A stretch of 64,000 nt of DNA from Glossina fuscipes (Eukaryota > Arthropoda > Insecta > Diptera > Glossinidae), in NCBI RefSeq assembly GCF_014805625.2, contig NW_023998540.1, positions 1,186,412 through 1,250,411 of the forward strand, read 5' to 3'. The notes beneath the pieces are model-generated. The model was not told where the DNA came from. It saw only the letters and a program-made list of their open reading frames with translations, and did no database searches. Below, piece after piece: positions 11,041 to 23,206 of this stretch; position 1 is the stretch's first letter, and every line of letters starts with the position of its first letter. The translations under genes were made by a program, and so were the position numbers.

Positions 11041-13271
11041 TGTGTGGAGTAAAAAAACACAAGAGAAAAAAAGGTCTTCTAGTATATCACCATAGCATTA
11101 TAAACGATTTTCATAGTGGACTTCTATAAAAGTAAAAATAAATGAATGCATTAACTGGGTGTTAAAGGAAACCAGGCTTTCCGATCAATATAATGCACTT
11201 GCCTCGGGGGGATGGGAACCATGAGCAGAGCGGACGGTAAAATATTTCCTAGCTGTTAAAAATAAAGGTTAGGCACCTTTTTGTGATACAAAACCCCACT
11301 TTTTGCGAAGAGTTTTGAAGGCATGCGCGATGTGACCCAAAGTTACTCAAGTAAGTTAATATGTCAAGTAGTAAAAATTAGATTCTGTTGCTATACGAGG
11401 ATTTATTTTTTATGAGGACTTTTATGCGGGAAGGGTTTAAAAAATTAGTTCCATCCAAATCATCCAAATTTTCTACATTCATCTATTATGCAATATTTCG
11501 TCAAGAAGTATGAATTATTGTGCGTACAAATAAGTTTGGAAGATCCTCTGTTGTAACTTTGAAACTTTATTTAGAGAAATTGTACAACGTACTTAGTTCA
11601 AAACATTATCCATCGTCAGCTGCGACATTTCCCAATTTTTCGATTTCCAATTCGAAAAACTTCTCGTCTTTTAAGGTTATCGACAAAAGCACCCATGTTT
11701 AGGCGTCGCTATAAGAATTGAAGCGCCGCGCGAGCAAACAATAACTTATCCATTAGAAGCCGAGTTAATCGGAAAAAGTAGTGTCTACTGGTAATAGCAC
11801 GGAGAATAGGTCTAGGTTACAACTACAAACATTTTCTAAGCGAGTTTTGTTATACGGGACCGATTTCCTTCATATGAAAAACTCACGACATCATGACCTT
11901 TATTATATTGCGCCCATTGGAGGTAGTGTTTCTTAGGGATGGTTTCATTTGATTGGAATACATCACTCCCAGTTGACCATCTCAAATGGGACCATCAAGT
12001 GTATTGAGCCTTATAGCCGGTTTAACTGCATCGCTTCCTCTCTATACCCTACAGTGCTAATGACAATCTCTCTTACCTAACCAATGTGGCAAAATGTTTG
12101 TGAAATCATTCTTTGAAAATAGTAAAAATTACCTGCTCGAGGAGTCCTTGGGCCAAAATTTGCAAACATTCCAAAATTTTATCGAATGGTGTCGAAAATC
12201 GCAATTTTATATCTCGAACAAAAAATATATAAATATGAATAAGACAAAAAGATATTAACGGAAAGGAAAACTTCAATTTACTTCGAAAATGACTTCGATT
12301 CGATCGGTGTAAGGCAGCGTCTCAAGTGTGTGCGGGGATGGCATGTATGTAGGCAAATATAATACGTCGTTAGTGTAGGGTATACAAAGCACATATAAAC
12401 AAGCCGCAGTTAGCAAACATGATATTTAGTTTCGTGTTCAACCAGCAAAAGTTATGTTTGAATATACGAAATATGAATGATATGTGATGTGATGTGACGT
12501 ACGGTTTATGAAATGAGTGAGTAAACTTTGGCTAACATCACGGGAGCTGGTGGAGAGAATTAAAAAGTTCGACTTTAGTCGAAGACAAGTTCCCTCTGGT
12601 CTTTACTTAATTCCATTGGCTTTTAAATGCAAATCATTTCGATGTTTCCTGCGCTAGCTATGCGAAAAGCCTGGAAAAGCTTTAAAAGCCTTGTAATCAA
12701 TTCACCAATTCAAATAAAATTCATCCGACCGAAATTGATTGAATATGCCGCATCAAGCTTCCTGCACTCGTGCTGGTGAATTTTCTATGAGACCTACCCT
12801 TCTTATCTTTGGTCGTACATGTCACCGCTACATCTCTTCTGTTTGTGAAAAAACAAAAGGGAATTACACTTTAAAAGAGGAGTGCGCTAATGACGAAAAA
12901 CTTGTACGTCTTACGTACGTTCTTACAGATGATATGCTTTTAAAAAACTTTTCATTTTGAATTATGCGATTTCTTTAAGAGAGAGATTGATGAAAACTGA
13001 ACAGCTTGAAATATGCTTGAATATGTGCATCGAAGAAAAGAATGAATTCAAACTGATTGCAAAAAATGTTCTCTGTAAAGAGAGCAAATTTTAAAAATTT
13101 TGATAAGAATTTTTTTTCAAGTTTATTACGAGAACTTGAACTAATTTGTTCACTTGATTTAGCCAGCAGCAAGCTTATCATCATAAGATCAATGAGGCAA
13201 AGGCAAAAACTAATACTTCATTTTAAAATCCATGGAAAGCTTAGTTTTATATATTTATTTCACCCGTGAAT
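11041..13271. other. Spacer between M13 genes 2 and 3
   Basis: No gene recognised. It contains a member of the dispersed repeat family (about 12100-12400). A 73-codon frame at 12739-12960 resembles nothing known to me. Confidence 0.5.
12100..12400 (+). repeat. Dispersed repeat family member (GATTCGATCGGT type)
   Basis: Shares, in order, the words 'cttggGcCaaaat', 'atatctcga', 'gattcgatcggt' and 'tagggtataca' with copies at about 31440-31680 and 58985-59250, and in reverse orientation at about 18840-19060. It is a decayed non-coding interspersed repeat of the kind common in fly genomes; probably a TE remnant, class unknown. Confidence 0.55.
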
Positions 13272-15350
13272 ATGTTACAAAAGCGCTTACTATTTATATG
13301 GCTTTTAAAAGGATTGTTTATCGTTCTTCAATTAAGTCGAATACAATGTGAACGTAGCCCGGCCGTTATGCAAGCTGAAGCGACAAAAGATCGACTTCAA
13401 AAGGCTCAAGAAATGTACAAATATATTAATCCATTAATAGATCCGTGCAGTGATTTTTATGAGTATGCTTGCGGTAATTGGCTACAACATCAATATACAA
13501 CTTTCGCGAAGCAAAATGATTTAATCACTGCTCATCAACAAATGGAACTGAAAGTCAAACAACAAATTCAAGTCTTACTTGAAGAATCGATAACTTCGCG
13601 CGATTCAATGAATTTACGCAATATTAAGGACTTCTTTAGATCATGTAAAGCGGCGGAGTCTTCTTCGCCATTACAAAAGAACTTTGTGCAGGAATTTGTG
13701 CGAAATAATGGTGGTCTACCGGCGCCATCAACGTTCCGGAATCATTGGCAAGATAATTACAACTGGTTGGAAATTGTTGCTCGTTTACGTCATAAGTACG
13801 GCCTTAATATATTGATAAGTTTGGAAATTCAAAAAAATCTTCAAAGAAGATCGCATTCGAATAGCATCTATTTGGGCGAACCCACGACTATCTTATTACC
13901 AATGGAACTATGCAGTTCCATAGCTATTCAAGAAGAATTTGAACATAATCAGCAACAATACGAGAGTGTACAAGAAATCGTTAAAGAAAATTTGAAATTG
14001 TGGCTCGATCTAAGAAATCCGGAAGCATCACGTTTAGCTGGCGGTATAGTACGCTTTGAATTCGAGCTATGCAAGCATATGAAAGAGGAAACCGAAAATT
14101 CTCCAAATCGACCGAAATTAAGAGAAAATCATTTGCACGGCGTCCACCAATACCATACAAAGCCTCCATCAAATCTATTACAATTAAGTCAAATTTATAA
14201 CTTAACCCTTAAACAATATGTAGACATTTGCTTGGATGATACCTTACAGACACACGCTTTTTTACGTTCGGAAAAGTATTTTCAACATTTAGCTCATATG
14301 TCGCGAACGTGGCCAGTGCATTCTTTCGCCTTCTACATTATGTACACGGCCTTAGCAGAGATTAATTTCCCACGCCAAGAGAAACCTAGTCAACGCACCA
14401 TTTCCTGTATAAATAAAGTGATGAAATATTTTCCAAACTTTGTCGGAGATCTTTATAGAGAAAAGCAATGGCGCAAAGATATTGAAAGCGATATTGAGGA
14501 AATGTACCCCCTAATAAAAGGAGCTTTTCAGGCTCGTCTTGAATTCGATTGGATGTATAAATCTGCCAAAGGTTCTATTCACCAAAGATTACATAAAATT
14601 CAACCGACACTGTACGTGAAAGAAAACACTGAAAATGCAATGAATCAAGACATACAGAGTCTAAACTATTGGGAAAAGTTGGAAGTCGTAATGGCTCATA
14701 GATCCAATCAAACACTAAGAAGTAGTGATAATATTTTAGAACCTTTTGCTGTTGGCATGGGCTTTGATCCGTTAAACGACAAAATACAAATTGGTCTCGG
14801 TTTACTCCAGCCAACGTTTTACTCGCAATACTATCCCTTTGCTATGCGTACGGCTCTCGTTGGCCACTATTTGGCAAGAGAATTAGTGAATATTTTACAT
14901 GATTGGCAAAATGAAAACTTTCACAATCAAAGCGAATGTTTTCGCACGCAATACAGTAACTATTTGTACAATAATCCACAAAGCTTCCATAATTTCACCA
15001 GATTTCGAGAAATTGTGGCTGACAGCGGCGCGTTAAATATCGCCTTTCTGACCTATCTAAGATGGCTAGAAAACGTGGACCATAGAAGGAATCCCGATGT
15101 TCTTAATTACGAGACTCTAGCTGATCTTAACTTTACAAACACTCAATTATTTTTCATACATTTCGCTCAAACACATTGTGCTGCCAGGTACCAAATGAGA
15201 CCAACACCAAATTTCTTCCCATTGGATCGACACACTTGGGAGCGCTATCAAGTTAACGGTCCATTAAGTAATAACGAAGAATTTGCTCGAGAATTCAATT
15301 GTGAAATTGGTAAAGACATGAATTTAGATGATAAATGTGTTCTATATTAA
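13272..15350 (+). CDS. Neprilysin-like M13 family protein 3 (predicted inactive peptidase)
   Basis: Single exon, 692 residues from the ATG at 13272; a GTG two codons earlier is in frame but is not a normal eukaryotic start. The N-terminal [16 protein letters not shown] is a signal peptide or anchor. The M13 box [12 protein letters not shown] follows at about residue 60, and the C-terminal Cys box ends KCVLY. The HExxH position reads RELVN, so the zinc-binding histidines and catalytic Glu are missing. The downstream motif EIVAD still keeps the ExxxD pattern, so decay differs from the two upstream copies. The reading frame is long and clean, which argues for selection on a non-enzymatic function. 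It is the last of the three tandem copies, all in the same orientation. Confidence 0.9.
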   Translation: MLQKRLLFIWLLKGLFIVLQLSRIQCERSPAVMQAEATKDRLQKAQEMYKYINPLIDPCSDFYEYACGNWLQHQYTTFAKQNDLITAHQQMELKVKQQIQVLLEESITSRDSMNLRNIKDFFRSCKAAESSSPLQKNFVQEFVRNNGGLPAPSTFRNHWQDNYNWLEIVARLRHKYGLNILISLEIQKNLQRRSHSNSIYLGEPTTILLPMELCSSIAIQEEFEHNQQQYESVQEIVKENLKLWLDLRNPEASRLAGGIVRFEFELCKHMKEETENSPNRPKLRENHLHGVHQYHTKPPSNLLQLSQIYNLTLKQYVDICLDDTLQTHAFLRSEKYFQHLAHMSRTWPVHSFAFYIMYTALAEINFPRQEKPSQRTISCINKVMKYFPNFVGDLYREKQWRKDIESDIEEMYPLIKGAFQARLEFDWMYKSAKGSIHQRLHKIQPTLYVKENTENAMNQDIQSLNYWEKLEVVMAHRSNQTLRSSDNILEPFAVGMGFDPLNDKIQIGLGLLQPTFYSQYYPFAMRTALVGHYLARELVNILHDWQNENFHNQSECFRTQYSNYLYNNPQSFHNFTRFREIVADSGALNIAFLTYLRWLENVDHRRNPDVLNYETLADLNFTNTQLFFIHFAQTHCAARYQMRPTPNFFPLDRHTWERYQVNGPLSNNEEFAREFNCEIGKDMNLDDKCVLY

Positions 15351-15407
15351 AGTCGAATTGAAAGGCTAAATATGTTGAGAGAGGAGCGGACGAGTGATAA
15401 ATGAACA

Positions 15408-15413
15408 AATAAA
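15408..15413 (+). promoter_or_regulatory. Polyadenylation signal AATAAA
   Basis: AATAAA 58 bp after the stop of M13 gene 3. Confidence 0.6.
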
Positions 15414-15559
15414 AAATCAATATTCCATTTAGATTGCAATATCATAATATTGGGTAGAGATAAAGGAAAGCTTTAATTTTTACTATTAATTATGGACGAA
15501 TAAGATTATGGGAAATTTAGTTTAGATTCTTGTACGGATATGCGTATGGTAGAACCCCG

Positions 15560-16060
15560 AGCGTTGAGTTACAATAAAAGAGAAACAGAAAAGGAAGAAG
15601 AGAAGGAAGTAGGTTTGATGAAAAGATGAATAAAAATCAAGAGAAACACAAGAGGTCGCTTTTCGACAGATACGACTACAGCGAAAGGGGAGGGAGGAAA
15701 CGTTGGGAGTCAGAAAGACGAGGATTGGAAAGCAGAATTAGTAGGAAGCAGATGGTGGGCAGATGAACAGGATGCTGAAAGGGAAGCGAAAATTGACGAA
15801 AAAGGAGATAGGTCGATAGAAGAACAAGCAAGCAATAGAAAATATTGAGATAAATGAATTGAAGGAAAGAGAAAAGTGTGCACAGACAAAGAGACGCCAA
15901 AATGGATAGACGAGAAGGTAGAGGAATGAAAAGAGAAACAAATGACACAACCTAAGAATTGGAGAGCCGACGAACGCAAACAAACAGCAAGACAGAATAA
16001 CATATACGCTGAACAATGATTTCAAAGAAGAATAGAATGATTGTAGGATTGAAAACCAAA
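15560..16060. other. Purine-rich, strand-asymmetric block
   Basis: About 500 bp in which the plus strand is dominated by A and G (GAAGAAGAGAAGGAAG and similar). All three minus-strand frames stay open here for 90-97 codons, overlapping between 15676 and 16025. That is expected when the minus strand is pyrimidine-rich and lacks TAA/TAG/TGA. The hydrophobic Leu/Phe/Ser-rich translations are therefore read as a by-product, not as proteins. Confidence 0.7.
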
Positions 16061-16700
16061 AAGATACTATGAAAAAACATTATAATAGGAAGATGGACGG
16101 ACCATTTTTTATCTAAAAATTGAATAATAAAAATGTAAAAGATATTTGGACTAAATTGAGAAACTTAAGAAAATAAAAAGTTTGGGGAATTTATGAAAAA
16201 AAAATCTTAATAAATTATGACAATATGAGATAAGCGAGCAGTTCACTTGACAGTACATTTAGAATATATCATCTCTGCTTCTCGTCATAAATAAAAAAAC
16301 AGTGAAAATACTTAGCTGCAGGAAATTCATATTTTACAAAAAAAAAAAAAAGAAAAAACATACATAAACTCTCTAAGGAAATCATGTGCGATGATAAGTT
16401 CAAGGTAACTTTTATGATATTTTTTTTATTGCATACACTAACATAATAACTCAAGAAAGATTTGATGTCTTCAAAGAGAACGAAAAGAAAAGAGACAGAG
16501 AGACGGAGAGAGGGAGAACAAAATAATATCTTTCAAATTTTTGAAATCCATCAAGCGTGACATGCAGACAATAAAAATTTTAACATTGAAATTTCGATAA
16601 CACTTAAATGGTCGAATGAGGTTTTCTTTAACATCTATTCAAGTGAAAACATTTAAATACTTGCTTGGTCTTCCACAAAGTTCAGAGTGCGAATGCAAAT

Positions 16701-16719
16701 GTGTGTGTGTGTGTGTGTG
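16701..16719. repeat. (GT)n microsatellite
   Basis: About 19 bp of pure GT. Confidence 0.85.
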
Positions 16720-16809
16720 CAATGCTAATCCCTAATATACTCGAAGCTTGCTTCAATACGTTAAAGTAAAATATTTGGTAAAACATTACTAAAGGATAGG
16801 AGGAAGTGT

Positions 16810-17265
16810 TAGGTCTATCGGAAAGTTCCGCCCATTCGAATTATAACAAGTTTCCATAAGTATAGGCGTATTTAACCATCTTTTCATCGCTCAATGCATA
16901 CATACTGGTCTAGCAAATGAGCTAAAACGAAGATAATTCATGTTAGTATTAGGTGAGACATGACCGTACACCCATTTGCGCTACTACTCCAGTTTGCACG
17001 AATTCTAAGAGGGAAAAAGTGCTACTATTTTCTTAAAACTACTTAGTGAAGGCGCAATTTCTGTCAGAACATGTAAAAGATGGTTCGAAATATTTCAGAT
17101 TGGGGTTTCGATCTTTCTGATAAGCCAGGCTCTCGGCTAATATCTTCGATCAACAACGATACTGTCAACATCATTTTGGAGCGAAATCCTTTTTTTCACG
17201 CCATATTCAGAAACTACGATTTTCTTTTTATTCTAAAAACAGATAGAACTTTCCACTAGACCTTA
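16810..17265 (+). mobile_element. Internally deleted mariner element with both terminal inverted repeats
   Basis: The left end begins at a TA with AGGTCTATCGGAAAGTTC. The right end, read on the minus strand, is AAGGTCTAGTGGAAAGTTC, also next to TA. These are about 19-bp imperfect terminal inverted repeats of Tc1/mariner type with TA target sites. Inside, 17045-17085 translates to SEGAISVRTCKRWFE, a conserved stretch of the N-terminal helix-turn-helix of mariner transposases; the frame then shifts before a DLSDKPGSR-like stretch. Full mariners are about 1.3 kb with a 345-residue transposase. This copy is 456 bp, frame-broken and lacks the DDE/D domain, so it is dead but might once have been moved by a relative. 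Confidence 0.85.
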
Positions 17266-18708
17266 CATGTTTAAATTTCAGATTCAGATATTTACAGATC
17301 GAAAGTGAAAGATAAAGACCTCTTTCTTGTTCTAATGCTTCTCTCACTGATTAATAGAACAAGAAAAGTTAAAATGAGAAAATCTGGGATATTGTTACAT
17401 ACGGGCCGATTAATGGCCGATATAAAAAAAATTATTGATCACTGATCTTGAAGTAATTCTATCTTTTATCCAATATAGCAAACTTGCATAATACCACATA
17501 GATGTCTTCCTCTTTATCATAAAACGTGCAGTGTTTGTTCACGTGAAAAGAGGTTAGTTATATATAAATAAATGTTAAATGTATCCCACTAAATATCTAA
17601 ATAAACAAAATGAATCAATAAAACGTAGTTAAAAATACAAAAATAAAAAAACAACCAAGAAATGATGTTTAAGTCGAATCTTAAGCATAGTATAAGTGAT
17701 CTCTACGTTTACTTTATGAATGAAGAGAAAACGCATATATAGGGTTTTAAATATGCCGAAAGCTCAATATATTTTAGACTAGCTCAACCTTTTAGTTGCT
17801 TAGTCTTGCTATTCGTTCACTCGATGCAAGAGAATAAAAAATGTAACATTTCCAAGGGCAAGCAGAGAACTGCAGATATATTCATAGCCTGCAAATATTA
17901 TTTAAATAAAAAAAATAAAAAAAGGATTGACATATGTAGTTCACAAAATCATCAAAACAACTTTTATATCTACCACGAATATCTGCATTACAAATCAAAT
18001 CGAATGACAAGATTAAGATACCTTTCTTCCGACAATGATTATAAAAAGTTGAAGGTTAAAGAAAACAATTAATTGAAAATACAAATGAATTGCATTTAAA
18101 ATTGTGCACAAACACATACGTAATTGCAATTTTACTCACAATTGAATGATTACACAAGGTGTACACCACATATAAACGCGAAAGTTGCGATAGATTTCAA
18201 TGAAACACCTACACCTACTAAAGAAAAATGAATGAATAAAGACGAAGAAAATGATTTCATTTTAATCGATAGCAGCAATACACACAGAAGAAGATAACAA
18301 TGCGTTTTTCTTAAAACTCGAATAAGCATAGTCACGTTGAAAGACATTTGTGTGTTAGATAAAATCGAAGAACTATAAACTTTACAACAATATTATGAAA
18401 TGAAGACTTGACAATAACTATTGTTTGCTTAAATGAAACTGTTTTCACAAATAATCCAATGCATCGAAATTAATTGGGTAACATTTCAGGTGTCTATTGC
18501 CGATAAGTGTATGTATGAGGTAACCGTTGCCTCTGCACACATATAAAGAATTTAGGTATGCAAAGGTGGGACACAAGTATGTGGGAGCGTACAGCAAATC
18601 TTTTTTTTTTTTTTTTACTATTTCTGTAATTGATATAAATTTTATTTCATGCGTCATATATATCTGCTTGCAACTTAATTTAACAAACCTATAAACATTT
18701 TTATAAAC

Positions 18709-18735
18709 ATATATATATATATATATATATATATA
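18709..18735. repeat. (AT)n microsatellite
   Basis: About 13 uninterrupted AT units. Confidence 0.9.
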
Positions 18736-18839
18736 CTTTTATATCGATTACAAAAGAGCAGAGATATACGTATATTAATAATATGCGACACCACTTGCGA
18801 TATAAAAGTAGAATTTGAGACGTATTCACCATTTATTGC

Positions 18840-19060
18840 TAAGCATGTCTGTCCATCTGTCCATCTTCGTCTTTGTACTCAACCTTCTTCTCTTGTGTTC
18901 AACCTTCTGTTCGCAATTTTTGAGATACTCTGATGAAAGTTGGTACACCGACGTGTTCTGGCGCAACGACGAACGCTATTGAAAAAGATTCGGACATAAC
19001 CACTTTTCGACCACGTCCCGGATAACGTCTTATTTTGAGCAAGTGTGTTAAACGAAGTGG
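18840..19060 (-). repeat. Dispersed repeat family member, inverted
   Basis: Contains CTGTCCATCTGTCCATC, GCAATTTTTGAGATA, a 'gatgaaagttggtac' segment and CAACGACGAACGCTATTGAA. These match, in reverse order and strand, the family copies at 31440-31680 and 58985-59250 (TATCTCAAAAATTGCGACC, GTCCTTGG). Confidence 0.5.
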
Positions 19061-20557
19061 ATTTAATGATGGGCCCACTATACTGCTTTGATTTGTTTTA
19101 TTATGCCACTTGTCACACATTTATCACAAATTGGAAATTTTACAATTCTTCTACAATCCTCGGTTGCAACCCTGTGCACACGTATGGTTAGATGTCGACA
19201 TTTGCAAACTATGCTTTTCGCATTTGTCAATTTAAGCTTGACAACGAAAGATGAGATGAACATCTGAAAAAGTGTCTCGTATCTAAATCTTTCAGACATC
19301 AATCGAAGAAAATTTGTTACAAGATAAGCTATGAAAAAGTTTTGATAGACTCTGACAAGTCCATCGAAGCAAAAGGGGTAATTTAATATTCATGTTAAGG
19401 TTAATTTCTTTCCTTTCCTTTTTTATTCACTCATTATACTAATCGCCCCCGGCATCGCTCGATGCGTTTCTTACGGTAACACGAGCTGAGATAGAAAATT
19501 TTATTTCTCTACATATGATATTTGCTAATGGTTGCAAAACATCTGAGATCCATACTCTTCAGTGTGTTTGTTCAATATGATTCTACCAAGTTGTCGCACT
19601 ACTTAACGGAATTGCCTAAGTAGGTGTCTCAAGATGAAATTAATGCACTTTCCGAGCTCGACGAAAAATCACCTCATCAATGCGCCAAACGAGCGCAGTA
19701 TTTAATTTGATTCATTTTTTTCAGCTATTTTTCTTCTTCAATTTCATAATTTCGATTATTTTATGGCCATGCGAGTGGAGATGTGTTCCCTCAAAATAAT
19801 AGGGAATAGTTCCACCACTTGGTGAACATCTATACACGTTCCTACGTGTCAAGTTAAAAAAACACTTTCATATTCCGACATCATACTTATTAATAGCATT
19901 ACTTAGGAGAAATTTCTTCTACATACTCTTAGTTGATGCCTGCAGATCGTGTTGGAAGTTGGAAGCCCCCAATCCACTTCCTATGTACTTGTAGTTAACA
20001 TATACATATGTGAGTGTATTTTTTCAATATAATAACAGATCATATCATTAATTCGCGAAATGAACGAAATATTCGCCTTGATATATCCTTTTTTACTTAT
20101 ATTTTAAATGTAATTGTACATGGAGGGAAATCATAATGTAAATGAAATTCCATTTTGAGAAATTTGATTGAGTTCATCTTCACCACTAAATACAATATAT
20201 ATCGCCATATTTATTAAGAATATTTATCATTTCAAAAAGTTAATCCAACAGGTGTTGTAAACAGCTTAACAAAATCATTGTACTTCTCTTTCTTCTCAGT
20301 AGATAAGAAATGTTACGTCATAATTAATAAGTAAAATATCAGACACTATTACGTCTATGTAACAAGATAAGCGCTGCGTTGACATCACAAAACAATTGAT
20401 GTAAGCCCACCAGCAAACTTTTTTTTTTCTCCTCTGTATTTATTCCATTGCTTGCATACCGTATGAGTCAACAAACGTCGTTCGACACCAGTTTAACGAA
20501 TTTCTTTGTTTTTCAGCGCACTAGGCAAGCAAAAAAGGAAAACAAAGAAATCTATAG

Positions 20558-20559
<2 letters not shown>

Positions 20560-20595
<36 letters not shown>
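20560..20595. repeat. (AT)n microsatellite
   Basis: About 18 uninterrupted AT units. Confidence 0.9.
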
Positions 20596-20598
<3 letters not shown>

Positions 20599-21948
20599 TA
20601 CGTATATACATTAATATACACACAAATATACATGTGTTCCACTAAGGTGAATAAAACGATCAAAATTTATTTGAGTTGTTGCGAAAGGAGAGGAGAGAAA
20701 TCATATGAATATGTTCATGAATTGTAATGCAAGTAATGCACTTCTCCTCTTCCATAAATGGTTTACATATAAATGAAGACAATAATAAAAAATACTTGAT
20801 ATAATAAGCGAATGCAAATGCATTTTGATTATAATTTCGATAAAAATTTGTTTAAAAATAATTATGCAAATGTATTGTATTTAACAATTAGGCAATTTTG
20901 GGTTAATGGCATTCAAAATAAGTAATGTTTGGCAGGCTATTTTTTTTTTTTTTTTTCATGCATTCTATCATTTCGTTCTATTCATGTTTATGATAGACTG
21001 TGTTAGTTACGGCAGACTTACAGACGGACAGACAGATGGAATGTTCAGACAATGCATTTATTTTAATCAGTTGACGAAACTAAATTATTTGACAAATCAA
21101 TTTGTACTTGCATTTTATGGTATTTTCACAAGAAGGGCGGAAGTTGCCAACAATGATGTGCTTTTTTTTTTCTTTTTTTTTTTTTTTTGATGCCAGCATA
21201 ATGTCATATAATATCTGTGCATTAAAGTACAAAACTTTTTAAATGCATTTCATTTATTCAAATGTATTTCGTGCATTTAGAAAATGATTATCATATTCAG
21301 AAAGCGTTGCACCATCATCGAATAAAGGTCAAACAATACAACAAACTTATGCGAAAACGAGACATGCACATATCCATCATAACACTGGATGCATTTGTTA
21401 GCTTTCCGATTCATTCTGTTTCTCTCTATGTTCGACCGCAACATTCAACTTTTCCTCTCCTCTTGTTATAAAAAACAGTTAAAATTCATTTTGATATTGT
21501 TTTAAACCAAACAAACAAAAAAAAACAAAAACTCCTTTATGTTTTTCTAATCAACTACTACCAAAAACTAGATATTTCTCACACCAATAATTGCCATTTT
21601 CCTTTTACAAATAATTTCTTATAAAAAGTAAAAAAAAAAAAATATATATATAATGAGAAATGGCTTTCAATAATTGCAATTTTATTTGTATTTCTTTTCC
21701 CACAAAACGAACCCAAAAAAAAAAAAAAAAAGATTGGGGGAAAAAAATAATGCAGGTGCGCTTTTCAATCTTCACCGCATTAATTGAATTTGTTTAACCC
21801 ACTCTAACCTGATATTACGCGAAAGTATGCAACTGAATTTGCGCATTAGCAATCCAAACAACCAATCAACATACATTTTTATACAATCAATCGTACACTT
21901 ATTCGCAATGCTACGTAGGTCGGGCGGTCGATCGTTATACCTATGCGA

Positions 21949-22007
21949 TATATACATATATATATATATATACATATATATATACATATATACAGATGTA
22001 TATATAA
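21949..22007. repeat. AT/CATA microsatellite
   Basis: Alternating AT with ACATAT interruptions over about 59 bp. Confidence 0.85.
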
Positions 22008-22120
22008 TGTTTACTTAGGGAAAATGTCTACACACATCATAAGACAACATTAGAGACAAAGCAAAAGCAAAAGTTACCATTTAAAGCTTGTAAATAAAGT
22101 AAAAAGAAGTTAAAGACATT

Positions 22121-22148
22121 ACAACAACAACAACAACAACAACAACAA
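22121..22148. repeat. (ACA)n microsatellite
   Basis: Nine tandem ACA units; the minus-strand poly-Val of a nearby open frame is a by-product of it. Confidence 0.85.
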
Positions 22149-22936
22149 AACTAAATAAATAAATGAGTAAAATCGCGCATAAAATTTCCAGTAAAAGTTT
22201 ATCTATCAACACATTGCCATAATTGGTCTTGGACTCTAAGTAGAAGAAAACAAAGCATACAAGAAACAAAAAGTGAAAAAAAAAAAAAAGTTCAACAAAA
22301 TGTTAACATAAAATTTTACTTTTTTTTTCTTTCCAACATATAACGCCTATTAAATCAGCAACAAGTCAGCAAAAGAAATAAAACAAAACTTACAAATTGC
22401 ACGTTATAGACGTGGGTTTCATAAAAGTCAACCAAGCCATAAAAAAAAAACAAGCAATGATGACTATAATTAGCCTTAAGTGAGTCGTTGTTCAATGCAT
22501 TCAAGCTTTAAAATAAAAATCTAAGCCGCAACACTAGCATAAACCTTTTGTTCGCCTCAAAGCCGTCTCACCAAAAAAAACAATAAGACGCAAAGGCAAG
22601 ATTTACACAAGATGTGAACACAAAAGAAAAAAAAAATGCTTCTGAATTTGCTTATAAGAAAACTGGTGGAATGCAGTTAAGCTTAAATCAAATTAATTCG
22701 CTTTAAAGCTCTTTCTGGATACCAAAGAGCACCAAGCAGACCAACATTGTTTTGAATTCAATTTTGAAGAGGCCCTTATACGTGTTGGTATCAAATTTCA
22801 GAGACAAAAGACACCCGCGTTGTCAAGGTCTTTAAGTTTCTTAGATATATTAGGTACATAGCTACCTAGCTATGTAGCTATGTAGGTTGGCCTGCGGCTT
22901 TATGGTGATAATAAAAGTATAAATAAAAATAAATGG

Positions 22937-23206
22937 AATAAAATCAAATGCGCTTGTAATGAACATCCGTACCAAACAGCAAACAAAGTAAAGGACGTAA
23001 ACCATTTTAAAAGCGTAGTAAAAGTTGAGGAATCTATGAACATAGAGCTACATGCAGTCCCAATCCTCTGGGCGGGCGAAGATGTGTTTGCACATTTATT
23101 ATATGAAGAATGAATGGATGATGCATCGAAGGGGCGGGTTTTTGGAGGACCTCGTACAACTATAGACATTGAGAAATTGGGCGAAATTAGGCATAAGGAC
23201 CGCTAG
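22937..23206 (+). other. Unidentified gene-like fragment with one in-frame stop
   Basis: The plus frame is open for about 90 codons apart from one TGA near 23110 and has a balanced, protein-like composition, with stretches such as KDVNHFKSVVKVEESMNIE and PILWAGEDVFAHLLYEE. It ends at TAG 23204-23206. This looks like a decayed coding sequence, perhaps a processed pseudogene, but I do not recognise the family. Confidence 0.25.

Larger units (their letters stand above)
17266..22936. other. Gene desert with simple repeats
   Basis: No gene recognised. It is AT-rich with several microsatellites and an inverted dispersed repeat (listed separately). Short open frames such as 17806-18072 and 20906-21190 have AT-driven composition and no family resemblance. 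A near-perfect palindrome, ACATAGCTA-CC-TAGCTATGT, lies at 22856-22875. Confidence 0.5.

Noticed and set aside
15676..16025. Three overlapping minus-strand open frames of 90-97 codons, Leu/Phe/Ser-rich
   Set aside because: All three frames are open at once because the strand is pyrimidine-rich; this is a composition effect.
22900..23169. Minus-strand 89-codon frame with hydrophobic end, weakly like the RNF170 membrane region
   Set aside because: The resemblance needs frame changes and is very low; the plus strand looks more coding-like in the same place.
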